Below, in pieces: positions 15,446-23,887 of a stretch of DNA of 64,000 nt. Source of the DNA: Fontivita pretiosa (GTDB lineage Bacteria > Planctomycetota > Phycisphaerae > Tepidisphaerales > Tepidisphaeraceae). The position numbers were made by a program, and so were the translations under genes. The stretch's first letter is position 1. Each line of letters opens with the position of its first letter. The stretch lies in the NCBI RefSeq assembly GCF_050410795.1, contig NZ_CP191258.1, forward strand, positions 2,790,001 through 2,854,000, given 5' to 3'. The notes beneath the pieces were generated by a model. The model did no database searches. It saw nothing but the letters and a program-made list of their open reading frames with translations, and had not been told where the DNA came from.

Positions 15446-17689
15446 TCATCCAGCAGCGCGGCAGAGCATGTTGGCCGACCACCCCTGCTGTATCCGTGCG
15501 ATCAACTGCTCAGCAGGCAGCGGCGGGCACAGGAAATGCCCCTGGGCGAACTGGCAGTCCAACGCCTGCAGCAGGCTAAGTTGATCCTGCGTCTCCACCC
15601 CTTCGGCGACCACGCCGATACCCAGATTTCGCGTCAGCATGATCATCGCATTGACCAGCGCGGCAAAGTCGTTGCCCCGGCGTAAGTTCATCACGAACGA
15701 GCGGTCGATCTTCAGCATGTCGATGGGAAATTCGTGCACGCACGCCAGCGACGAATAACCCGTGCCGAAATCGTCCATGTCGATTTTGAATCCCATGGCC
15801 TTCAGCTCGCGCAGCACACCGACTTCCTGCGTGCCGTCGGCCATCACCGTGCTTTCGGTGACTTCCAGGTGGATCGCCTGCGGCGCTACGCCGGCTTGGA
15901 CGGCAATGTCGCGCATCCGCTGCGCCAGCCCGGGGGTCGCAAGCTGGTTACGCGAGAGGTTGACGCTCAGCGAGGGAATCAACTGGCGGCCGTGTTGTGT
16001 CCACCAGCGGGCAAGCTGCTGGCAGGCCTGCCGAAGGACCCATTCGCCCAGAGCGGCAATCAGCCCGGTCTCCTCGGCCAATGGAACGAACTCTCCGGGG
16101 CTGATGGGTCCCAACTCAGGATGTTCCCAGCGGACCAGGACCTCCAGGCTTTCCAGCCGGCCGCTCTGAAGGCAGACGATTGGCTGGTAGTGCAGGTGGA
16201 GCTGCCCGGCCGCAATGGCCTTGCGCAGCGCCGTCTCCAGCCGCAGCTTTCGCTCGACACGGGCGCGCATCAGGTGGTCGAAGAAAACGGCCCGGCCCTT
16301 GCCGGCAAGCTTGGCCTGATACATGGCGGTGTCGGCGTCGCGGATGACCTCGTCGGCGCGCTGATGTCGGAAATCGCTGGTGACGATGCCGATGCTGGCG
16401 GTGCAGACGATTTCGTGCCCGTCCAGGTCGTAGGGCGCGCCCAGAACCTGAAGCAGCCTGGAAGCGACGGAAGCGGCGTCGGCGGCGGAGCGCAGGTTCT
16501 CCAGGAGGATCACGAACTCATCGCCGCCGAACCGCGCCGCGACGACGCCGTCGTCCGGTCGGGCCACCGCGTCCGCCGACCGCACCGCCCCACGCAGCCG
16601 CCGCGCAATCTCGCGCAGCAGTTGATCGCCCGCTCCGTGTCCCAGGCTGTCGTTGACCAGCTTGAATCGATCCACATCCAGAAACAGCACGGCGAAGTTG
16701 TGTTGATCTTGCGGATGCTGTGCCGCGCCTCGCCAGATCGCCTGCTGAAGCCGCTCCATGAACAGCGCACGATTGGGCAATCCCGTCAGCTTGTCCACAC
16801 GTGCGGACTGATACAGCTCGCGGTTCCGCTGCGTCAGGATCGAGACCATCGCGTTGAACGTCTCGCCCAGCCCGTAGACCGGGTGGTTTCGTGCAAGCTG
16901 GTAGACCTTGCACTGTTCGCAGAGCGGACGCTTCTGCTCCACCGTCGCAGGTAACCCGTCTTCCGCGCACAGTGTGCCGGGGATCTCCCAGCAGCGAAGG
17001 TTGGCGTGGTTGTGATAGGCCGGGCATTCGGTCTTCTGGCAGTTCATTACCAGCCAGCAGGGCTGGATGGTCGGGTTCTCCAATCGCTCGTGGGGAGTCT
17101 GACGGTTGATGACCTCATCCATCAGCGTCCTGACCTGCAAGCCGGTGGCTGAGATCTGGTCATTGAGCTGCTCGAGCTGTGCGCTGGTCTGACGCAATTC
17201 AGCTTCGGTCTGCTTCTGGGCGGTGAGGTCGTGAATCAGGCCCATGCAGCGGACGACGCGTCCGCGGCGGTCGCGCAGGCGAAAGATGCGGTGTTGGACC
17301 CATCGCAACGATCCATCGGGCCGAACCACGCGGTATTCCAGTTCGGTCTCGGTGTTTCCAGACGGACTGAAGACCTGCGCCCGCACGTGGTCCCGATCCT
17401 CGGGGTGTACACCCTCCAGAAGCGAAAACGGATCATCGCGCAGGCTTCGGCAGGAGCGTCCGAAAAGCTGTTCGTATTGCGGGTTGACGTATTCGATCGC
17501 GGCCCTGTCCGGGTCCGCGATGTAGATGTAAAAGACCTCGCGGATGCACTCGACCAGATGAGGATACCACCGCCACGCACCCGGCGGTGATTTCCGCAGA
17601 GTCGCCAGTGCAGGCGAATCGCCGTGGCCTGATGTCATGACCCCACCATCCCTGAGCCGTGTGCCGATGCCTCGGCGGACTTGACGCAT
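15446..17689 (-). CDS. PAS / two-CW / GGDEF / EAL cyclic-di-GMP signalling protein
   Basis: A 747-residue cytosolic protein. PAS domain at about 45-160; short coil; a cysteine-rich two-CW module at about 208-262 (CW at 211-212 and 233-234, plus CEQC near 257-260); GGDEF domain at about 290-465 with intact FGGDEF (388-392); EAL domain at about 475-735. The EAL signature reads E516-V-L, but DDFGTG (639-644), NLS and EGVE are kept. The diguanylate cyclase half looks active; the phosphodiesterase half is plausible despite the Ala-to-Val change. The two-CW module may bind a metal or sense redox state. An alternative ATG at 17638 has a GGTGGGG in front. No membrane segment is present. Confidence 0.93.
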   Translation of the reverse strand: MRQVRRGIGTRLRDGGVMTSGHGDSPALATLRKSPPGAWRWYPHLVECIREVFYIYIADPDRAAIEYVNPQYEQLFGRSCRSLRDDPFSLLEGVHPEDRDHVRAQVFSPSGNTETELEYRVVRPDGSLRWVQHRIFRLRDRRGRVVRCMGLIHDLTAQKQTEAELRQTSAQLEQLNDQISATGLQVRTLMDEVINRQTPHERLENPTIQPCWLVMNCQKTECPAYHNHANLRCWEIPGTLCAEDGLPATVEQKRPLCEQCKVYQLARNHPVYGLGETFNAMVSILTQRNRELYQSARVDKLTGLPNRALFMERLQQAIWRGAAQHPQDQHNFAVLFLDVDRFKLVNDSLGHGAGDQLLREIARRLRGAVRSADAVARPDDGVVAARFGGDEFVILLENLRSAADAASVASRLLQVLGAPYDLDGHEIVCTASIGIVTSDFRHQRADEVIRDADTAMYQAKLAGKGRAVFFDHLMRARVERKLRLETALRKAIAAGQLHLHYQPIVCLQSGRLESLEVLVRWEHPELGPISPGEFVPLAEETGLIAALGEWVLRQACQQLARWWTQHGRQLIPSLSVNLSRNQLATPGLAQRMRDIAVQAGVAPQAIHLEVTESTVMADGTQEVGVLRELKAMGFKIDMDDFGTGYSSLACVHEFPIDMLKIDRSFVMNLRRGNDFAALVNAMIMLTRNLGIGVVAEGVETQDQLSLLQALDCQFAQGHFLCPPLPAEQLIARIQQGWSANMLCRAAG

Positions 17690-17881
17690 CCGATGGCATG
17701 GGCAGTCCCCAAGAGTCCGGTCGGCAGGAAATCCGGGCCACCTTAGAATCTCCCAAAAGTTCAGTCATGTCCGCGAGTCGGCGCGTTAGCGGGATCACAT
17801 AGTCGCAGAAGCGCGCAACACGGCTTCGCCGCAGTAAAGCGGTCCGGATGCGCCGCTGTGCCAGGGCGATCCAAAACTGAA

Positions 17882-18616
17882 TCAGTGCGGCTGGTCGATC
17901 CAGCCCAGCTTGCGGTTGCCGAAGCTCGGCGTGGCCGCGCCGGGCGTGGCGGCGGCCCAGCGGACGGCGTTCTCGATCACCTTCAGCACGTTGGGATCGT
18001 GGTAGGTGGGAAACGTCTCGTGTCCCGGTCGGAAATACACCACCCTGCCGGCGCCACGCGTCCACGTGCAGCCGCTGCGGAACACCTCTCCGCCCCCGAA
18101 GCTGCTGATCAGGAATGTGCACTCCGGCTCGGGGATGTCGAAGAACTCTCCGTACATCTCTTCCCGCGGCAGGATGAAATGGTCATCGATCCCGCGCACG
18201 ATCGGATGCCCCGGACGTGTGACCCACAGAATCTCGCGCTCGTTCTGCTCCTCACGCCACTTCAGGTTGCACGTGGTGCCCATCAGCCGCCTGAAGATCT
18301 TGGAAAAATGCCCGCTGTGCAGGACGACGATCCCCATGCCTTCCAGCACGCGCCTGTGAACCCGATCGACAATCTCGTCCTTCACTTCGGCGTGAGCGTG
18401 ATGGCCCCACCAGGTGATCACGTCGGTATTCCTCAACACTTCTTCGCTCAGGCCGTGCTCAGGCTCATCAAGCGTCGCCAGCCGCACCACAAGATCTTCG
18501 CATCGCCGCAGATGATTGGCGATGGCGCCGTGCATGCCTTCGGGGTAGATCCTGGCGACAAGCGGATTCTTCTTTTCGTGACGATGTTCGTGCCAGACGG
18601 TAACTCGGATGGGCAT
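17882..18616 (-). CDS. ThuA-like domain protein (trehalose utilization type)
   Basis: A 244-residue protein of the ThuA family, a class I glutamine amidotransferase-like fold found next to sugar-utilization genes; ThuA of rhizobia helps oxidise trehalose. Family features: MPIRVTVWHEHRHEK start, TWWGHHAHAEV, GIVVLHSGHFSKIF, HPIVRGIDDHF and GRVVYFRPGHETFPTYHDP. AGGAG lies 9 nt upstream of the ATG. There is no signal peptide. It stands 79 nt downstream of aroA on the same strand and has no sugar genes beside it, so the substrate is unknown. Family call is firm; role is not. Confidence 0.88.
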   Translation of the reverse strand: MPIRVTVWHEHRHEKKNPLVARIYPEGMHGAIANHLRRCEDLVVRLATLDEPEHGLSEEVLRNTDVITWWGHHAHAEVKDEIVDRVHRRVLEGMGIVVLHSGHFSKIFRRLMGTTCNLKWREEQNEREILWVTRPGHPIVRGIDDHFILPREEMYGEFFDIPEPECTFLISSFGGGEVFRSGCTWTRGAGRVVYFRPGHETFPTYHDPNVLKVIENAVRWAAATPGAATPSFGNRKLGWIDQPH

Positions 18617-18695
18617 GGATGTTGGCTCCTGACAGTTGACTGCCTTGCGGTTACTCGATGGTTGAGATTTTCGCGTTCAGCGCCTTGGACGCAAT

Positions 18696-20027
18696 TCAGG
18701 TTGACGCAGAACTGGCCGACGTCGTGACGCGGCTGAAGTCCTCGAAGAACCCGGGGTACGTTTTATTGGTGCATTCGATGTTTCTGATCGTCAGGCCGGA
18801 CACGCGCGTGGCGGCGACCGCGAAGCTCATCGCCATGCGGTGATCGTCATAGGTATCGATGGACGCCGGCTTGAGCATGCCATGCTCGGGGGGGGCGATG
18901 GTGAGCGCATCGTCGCCCTCGATATCGACCTGCGCGCCCAGCTTTTGCAGCTCGCTGGCCAGCGCCGCGATTCGGTCGGTCTCCTTCACCCGCAGCGTGT
19001 GCAGCCCGCGGATGGTGGTCGAACCTTCGGCAAAGAGCGACACCACCGCCAGAGTCTGCGCCGTGTCGGGCATTTCTGAAAGATCGACATCGATCCCTTC
19101 CAGCGTCTCGGGTCCACGGACGGTGATGAAGTCCTTGCCGAAAATCAGGTCGGCCCCCATGCGGTGCAGCACGTCGGCGAAGCCCACATCGCCCTGGAGA
19201 CTGGCTTTGCCCAGCCCTTCGATCGTGACCTTGGATCCCGGATTGATCGCGGCGGCGGCGAGGAAATAGGTGGCGTTGCTGGCATCGGGCTCAACCACGT
19301 AGCTGGTCGGCGCGTACCTGCCACGCGGAACGATGATCTGCTTTGGCCGAGCGGTCTTGGGGTCGCGAATCAACTCCGGGGTCACGCCGAAGCGGTCCAT
19401 GAGCTGCATCGTCATCGCCACGTAAGGCCAGCTTGTCTGATCGGGTTCCAGATCGATCCGCACCTCGTTTCGCGCGTAGGGGCAGACCATCAGCAGGGCG
19501 GAGAGGAACTGGCTGGAGGCTTCGCTGCCATAGCGGACGATTCCGCCTGGCAGGCCGTCGGCATGGACCACGATCGGCGGGAAGCCGTAAGCATCATGGG
19601 GATACTCGATGCGGACGCCAAGATTTCGCAGCATGTCGATCAGCGCCCCAATGGGCCGCTGCCGCATCCGCGGCACGCCATCGAGCCGGTAGCTTCCCTG
19701 GCCCAGGGCGCACAAGGCCGTCAGGAAGCGGATCGTCGTGCCGCTGTTGCCGCAGAACAGTTCGGCCCGGGCGGCGGGAATGACTCCGCCGCCGCCGCGC
19801 ACATGGATGGTTTTGCCCGCCTGATCAATCTGGATCTGGAAACCCAGACGCTTCAGGCCATCGAGCATGACCTGTGTATCGTCGGCGAACAGGGCGTTGT
19901 GCAGTTGGCAGTCCCCCTCGGCAAGCGCGGCAAGCACCAGCGCGCGGTTGGTCAGACTCTTGGACCCCGGCGGTGTGAAGGTCGCGGCAAAGGGGCGCGT
20001 GATCGGATTAAGTCGAAGGTCGCTCAT
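18696..20027 (-). CDS. aroA: 3-phosphoshikimate 1-carboxyvinyltransferase (EPSP synthase)
   Basis: A 443-residue enzyme that joins phosphoenolpyruvate to shikimate 3-phosphate in the chorismate pathway, cytosolic. Hallmarks are PPGSKSLTNRALVLAALAEG near the N-terminus (Lys23 and the Ser-Lys substrate contacts), GNSGTTIRFLTAL, LRVKETDRI and DDHRMAMSFAVAA near the C-terminus. The length is typical and no domain is missing. Sites that decide class I or class II glyphosate sensitivity cannot be judged safely by eye. No other aro gene is adjacent, so it is part of a mixed minus-strand run with GT39, nuoA and pfkA. Confidence 0.97.
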   Translation of the reverse strand: MSDLRLNPITRPFAATFTPPGSKSLTNRALVLAALAEGDCQLHNALFADDTQVMLDGLKRLGFQIQIDQAGKTIHVRGGGGVIPAARAELFCGNSGTTIRFLTALCALGQGSYRLDGVPRMRQRPIGALIDMLRNLGVRIEYPHDAYGFPPIVVHADGLPGGIVRYGSEASSQFLSALLMVCPYARNEVRIDLEPDQTSWPYVAMTMQLMDRFGVTPELIRDPKTARPKQIIVPRGRYAPTSYVVEPDASNATYFLAAAAINPGSKVTIEGLGKASLQGDVGFADVLHRMGADLIFGKDFITVRGPETLEGIDVDLSEMPDTAQTLAVVSLFAEGSTTIRGLHTLRVKETDRIAALASELQKLGAQVDIEGDDALTIAPPEHGMLKPASIDTYDDHRMAMSFAVAATRVSGLTIRNIECTNKTYPGFFEDFSRVTTSASSAST

Positions 20028-20071
20028 TCCAGTTGGTCGCGGTCATCAGATTCCGAAGCCGCCAGTTGCCT

Positions 20072-22081
20072 TCATTGCTGTGGTTGCGGCTGGGGCGGAT
20101 CCTTGAGCTCGTAGACTCTTCTCCTTGCCGTCAGCAGGTCCTTCCACGTCCAGTGGTCGCGCACGGGATAAAGCTGCTGGCTGAGGCGCTTCCACTTCTG
20201 CGGTGAGAGCCTGTCCAGCAGGCGGTCGTTCAGGTCCACCTGTCCGGGATCAAGCTGATCCCAGACGATAATACGCCGAAGCTGCGGGCTGCGCGACAGG
20301 TTGGGCGGAATGTACAGCTCCGGCGGGATCGACATGCCGCCCAGGCTCATCACCCATGACCGCGGCGGGCTGTGCAGGCCGTCCTTGATCTGCGTGGGCG
20401 TGACCTTCCATCCGCCCAGGATCGCGATGTAGTACCGCGCAGGCGAGGAATGAAGCAACCCCGAACCCGGATCGCCCCGCCCGCGATACCTGATCCCGTA
20501 GTACATGCGGGTGGTGGAGGACTGCGGCGGCTGGGAGGCGAGCAGGTCGCGGACGAGCAATTCGGTCGGCGGCTCGGAGCCGGCGAACACCCGCGCGCCA
20601 TGCTGCGCCAGGTTGACCAGCAGCAGCAGCCCGATCGCGCCCCGGCGAATCGCGCGCGTCGGCAGCCGCAGCAGCAACACGCACAGCCCAATCGCAAACG
20701 CCGGCCAGATGAACCCAAGATAACGCGGCATCCACACCGACTTGGGCTGTGTGGGCACATACTTCCAGGCCAGCACGCACAGGGCGAAGACGGTGGCGGC
20801 GACGGCGAGGCTCAGCAGCCACTTGGAGATGCGCTGTCGCCAACTGCGGCCGCAGAAATACATCGACGCGAGCAGCGGTATCGCGCAAGCAAGGCCAAGC
20901 AGCGGCCCAGATTGCAGGTAACGCCAGAGAGCGATGAACGGCTCCCAGGGTGCGGCGGCCTGCGGCTCGGAGGCCTTGTAGAATCCGACAACCGGCACGA
21001 GCAGCCAGGTGAGAATCCAGAAAAGCGCAAGCCACCAGGGCGTTGCCGCGATCCTGTCCGATCCGCCAGTGCAGGAAGCTGAAGCGGTGGCGCCGAAGCT
21101 TCGCCAGGGGAAGATCCCCATGATGGCCAACCCCAGCAGCGCGATGCCGCTGGCCTTGAGCAGCTTTCGCGTCCGCTCGCGAATCTGCGGCTGGTCGCTG
21201 GCGCGTGGCCACTCCCAATTGTAAGCAAAGGCGGTGGCGACGTAGCGGAACCTTCCCGGCCAGTCGTAGCCCTGGTTGTACCACTCGACCCAGTTGATGC
21301 CGCTGGCGCGCCAGCCGCGCTGTTCGATCCGCTCGTGATACTGGTTGAACAGCCGGTAATACAGCCAGATCGGAGTCAGGATGATGGCCAGCCCCACGAC
21401 GAAGTAGATCCCCGACAGCCAGTGTAGCCGGCGATTGGCCAGGAAAATGACCGCCTGGATCGGCAACACGAGCAGGCAGACGCTGTGCAGGCCGACCATC
21501 AGCAGGCTCGCAATGACCCACAGATACCAGGCTGTCCTGCGGCGGGTGCGGATCGCCCACAGCAGGCATGCGGTGCTGAGCGCGACGAACAACCAGGCTT
21601 GGGCGTACATCTTGGCGTCGCGCGAGTAGTTGAGCATGTAGGCGCTGCACGCGGTGAAGCTCGCCACCAGCAGCGCGGTGCGCCGCGACACGAGCTGCAC
21701 CGCCAGAAAGTACATCGCCGGCACCATCAGCGTACCCGCGATCGCCGGGGGCAGCCGCATGACAACGGGGCTTAGCGGCGTGAATTGCGCGATCGACCAA
21801 TACAGCAGATAGTGCAGCGGCGCGAAGCCCGCGATCGCCAGCTCTTCCTTGAGCTCCTGCCACGTTCCGCAGACCCGCATGAATGTTGCAGCCTCATCGC
21901 CCCAGAGGCACGGGCGATCCAGATACATCAGCCGCAATATCCCCGCCAGGAAGGTCAACAGAACGACGAACGATGAGGGATGAAAAGCCAATCGGAAAGG
22001 CCGGGATGACCAGTCAATGGCCAACGACCAGCGACCAGGTCCGACACTGGTTCGTTCGGTCATTGGCAATTGGACACTCAT
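20072..22081 (-). CDS. Polytopic glycosyltransferase, GT39/ArnT-type
   Basis: A membrane protein of up to 669 residues with about ten or more hydrophobic segments. It belongs to the GT-C fold: the first luminal loop has LDRPCLWGDEAATF (WxDE at about 60-63, the catalytic acid motif), followed by APLHYLLYW and SRDAKMYAQAW. It likely moves a sugar from a polyprenyl-phosphate donor to a lipid, protein or glycan outside the cytoplasm. The first 30 residues are encoded by short repeated words (near 22000-22090) and may not be real; the first membrane helix begins at about residue 37. Downstream is aroA (44 nt). Confidence 0.82.
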   Translation of the reverse strand: MSVQLPMTERTSVGPGRWSLAIDWSSRPFRLAFHPSSFVVLLTFLAGILRLMYLDRPCLWGDEAATFMRVCGTWQELKEELAIAGFAPLHYLLYWSIAQFTPLSPVVMRLPPAIAGTLMVPAMYFLAVQLVSRRTALLVASFTACSAYMLNYSRDAKMYAQAWLFVALSTACLLWAIRTRRRTAWYLWVIASLLMVGLHSVCLLVLPIQAVIFLANRRLHWLSGIYFVVGLAIILTPIWLYYRLFNQYHERIEQRGWRASGINWVEWYNQGYDWPGRFRYVATAFAYNWEWPRASDQPQIRERTRKLLKASGIALLGLAIMGIFPWRSFGATASASCTGGSDRIAATPWWLALFWILTWLLVPVVGFYKASEPQAAAPWEPFIALWRYLQSGPLLGLACAIPLLASMYFCGRSWRQRISKWLLSLAVAATVFALCVLAWKYVPTQPKSVWMPRYLGFIWPAFAIGLCVLLLRLPTRAIRRGAIGLLLLVNLAQHGARVFAGSEPPTELLVRDLLASQPPQSSTTRMYYGIRYRGRGDPGSGLLHSSPARYYIAILGGWKVTPTQIKDGLHSPPRSWVMSLGGMSIPPELYIPPNLSRSPQLRRIIVWDQLDPGQVDLNDRLLDRLSPQKWKRLSQQLYPVRDHWTWKDLLTARRRVYELKDPPQPQPQQ

Positions 22082-22148
22082 CGGTCATTGCCGCTTGTTC
22101 ACCGGCTCACTGGTCACTCTCTCCCGCTACTGCCTTCGATCTTTGCCT

Positions 22149-22571
22149 TCAATCCCACCGGAACACGCCCTTGCCCCAGGCGTAGACGTAGGCCAGCAGC
22201 AGGATCGCGACGAACACGAGCATCGAAGCCAGGATCAGGCCGCTGTGTGCGGGCATGTCCTTCACGTAGTGCGGGAAGATGGTGGCAAAGGGGTAGAAGA
22301 AGACGATTTCCACGTCGAAGACGAGGAAGATCATGGCCACGATGTAGAAGCGGACGTTGAATCGCCGCCGGGCGTCGCCCACCGGGACCATTCCGCTTTC
22401 GTAGGTGATCTCCTTGCCCGGACCGCTGCGTTTGGGACCGATCAGGATCGACAGCGCGACGCTGGCGGTGACAAACAGGATGGCGATGAGCAGCAGCAGC
22501 ACCACCGGCGCCCAGGTTGAACGTGGATCAGGCAGTTGTTGCGCAAGCAACGGCGGCAGCCAGGACATCAT
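22149..22571 (-). CDS. nuoA: NADH-quinone oxidoreductase subunit A
   Basis: A 140-residue membrane subunit of complex I with three hydrophobic helices (VVLLLLIAILFVTASVALS; FYIVAMIFLVFDVEIVFFYP; GLILASMLVFVAILLLAYVY). The signature FDVEIVFFYPFA and the ESGMVPVGDARRRFNVRFY loop before it identify NuoA/ND3. Two adjacent ATG codons start it; no Shine-Dalgarno is obvious. In most bacteria nuoA opens a nuoA-N operon; here it stands alone between a GT39 gene and pfkA, while nuoF is 22 kb away on the other strand. A repeat-rich stretch lies downstream. Confidence 0.95.
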   Translation of the reverse strand: MMSWLPPLLAQQLPDPRSTWAPVVLLLLIAILFVTASVALSILIGPKRSGPGKEITYESGMVPVGDARRRFNVRFYIVAMIFLVFDVEIVFFYPFATIFPHYVKDMPAHSGLILASMLVFVAILLLAYVYAWGKGVFRWD

Positions 22572-22618
22572 GGCGCGCTAATGTAAGCGGCTCCGGGCGA
22601 AAATCAAAGCCGGCGCGA

Positions 22619-23710
22619 TCAATCCCCGAAGCTGGTCGCCACGGCACGGGCGGTCTGGATCAGCGGATGATCCAGCGGAACGGTTCGCTGCTTGCCGGCG
22701 ACATCCTGGATGTTGACCTGCCCGATCTGACCATCCTTCAGGACCACCAGTTTTCCGAAGGCGCCGCTGACGACCAGCTCCAGGGCGTGCAGGCCGTATC
22801 GGGTCGCCAGCACGCGGTCCATCGCCGATGGAGTGCCGCCTCGCTGGATGTGCCCCAGGATCGTAGCGCGGGTCTCCAGCCCGGTGGCCTGTTCGATCTG
22901 CTGGGCCAGGAGGTACGAGCATCCGCCCAGGCGGATGGGATCGGGGCTGGTCGGGTCGGTGCGGGCGACAACGACCTGTCCGCCGACCGCCCGGGCACCC
23001 TCGGACATGCAGATGATGCTGAAGCGTTTGCCCTGACGACTGCGCTGGATCAGGATCTGGTTGATCTTGTCCAGATGGTAGGCAATCTCGGGTATCAGGA
23101 TGATGTCGGATCCGCTGGCGATCCCCGCGTGCAGCGCCAGCCAGCCGGCGTTGCGACCCATCACCTCGACCACCATCACCCGATGATGGCTCATCGCTGT
23201 CGAGTGAATCTTGTCCAGGCACTCCGTCGCCGTCTGCACCGCCGTGTCGAACCCGAAGGTCTGATCGCAACCAACCAGGTCGTTGTCGATGGTCTTGGGC
23301 ACGCCCACGCAGTTGATGCCGTGGCGGATGAGGTTGGCCGCGCCGGTCATCGTGCCATCCCCGCCGATGCAGACGATGGCGTCCAGGTGATTGGCCTGCA
23401 CGTGCTCGATGACGCGGTCGGTCACGTCCTGGTATTCGATCTTGCCGTTGCGCTGGACGGCGTAGCGTTGCGGATTGGCCTTGTTGCTGGTGCCCAGGAT
23501 CGTGCCGCCCAGCGTCAGGATATTGGACACGTCCTTCCACTCCAGCCGGTGCATGCGATTCTGGATCAAACCCAGAAAGCCGTCTTCAATGCCATAGACT
23601 TCCAGCTCGTAGCGGTGGATGGCGGCCTTGGTGACGGCGCGGATGACGGCATTGAGTCCCGGGCAATCTCCCCCGCCGGTGAGAACGCCGATGCGTCTGA
23701 TGGTTGGCAT
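22619..23710 (-). CDS. pfkA: 6-phosphofructokinase
   Basis: A 363-residue phosphofructokinase (glycolysis, fructose 6-phosphate to fructose 1,6-bisphosphate). The start at MPTIRRIGVLTGGGDCPGLN is set by AGGAAC 6 nt upstream and the family N-terminus. Key sites: GGDGT (116-120) has Gly at the position that is Asp in pyrophosphate-dependent enzymes, and VPKTIDND (137-144) has Lys where most ATP enzymes have Gly; D142 is the catalytic base. The Gly/Lys combination occurs in ATP-using members of the long-chain clade, so I infer ATP as donor, but the pairing is mixed. MGRNAGWLALHAG is also canonical. Confidence 0.95.
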   Translation of the reverse strand: MPTIRRIGVLTGGGDCPGLNAVIRAVTKAAIHRYELEVYGIEDGFLGLIQNRMHRLEWKDVSNILTLGGTILGTSNKANPQRYAVQRNGKIEYQDVTDRVIEHVQANHLDAIVCIGGDGTMTGAANLIRHGINCVGVPKTIDNDLVGCDQTFGFDTAVQTATECLDKIHSTAMSHHRVMVVEVMGRNAGWLALHAGIASGSDIILIPEIAYHLDKINQILIQRSRQGKRFSIICMSEGARAVGGQVVVARTDPTSPDPIRLGGCSYLLAQQIEQATGLETRATILGHIQRGGTPSAMDRVLATRYGLHALELVVSGAFGKLVVLKDGQIGQVNIQDVAGKQRTVPLDHPLIQTARAVATSFGD

Positions 23711-23887
23711 GACAGGTTCCTGACCGAAGGTTGCGTTTCTGAGAAATGATATCGGTCGGAACGGCAAGGTGGAGTATCCGGCCAGCAGCGAACAAGCGGC
23801 TCGCCACGGGCGTCCGATAAGACGTCCATCGGCCACCAGCGGCGACGATCGCGCGCGGCGTGGGCCGGGGCTTGTCCGGGGCCGCTG

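Noticed and set aside
22619..23710. Pyrophosphate-dependent phosphofructokinase
   Set aside because: The GGDG Gly argues against PPi use, despite the Lys in PKTIDND; I keep it as ATP-type with a note.
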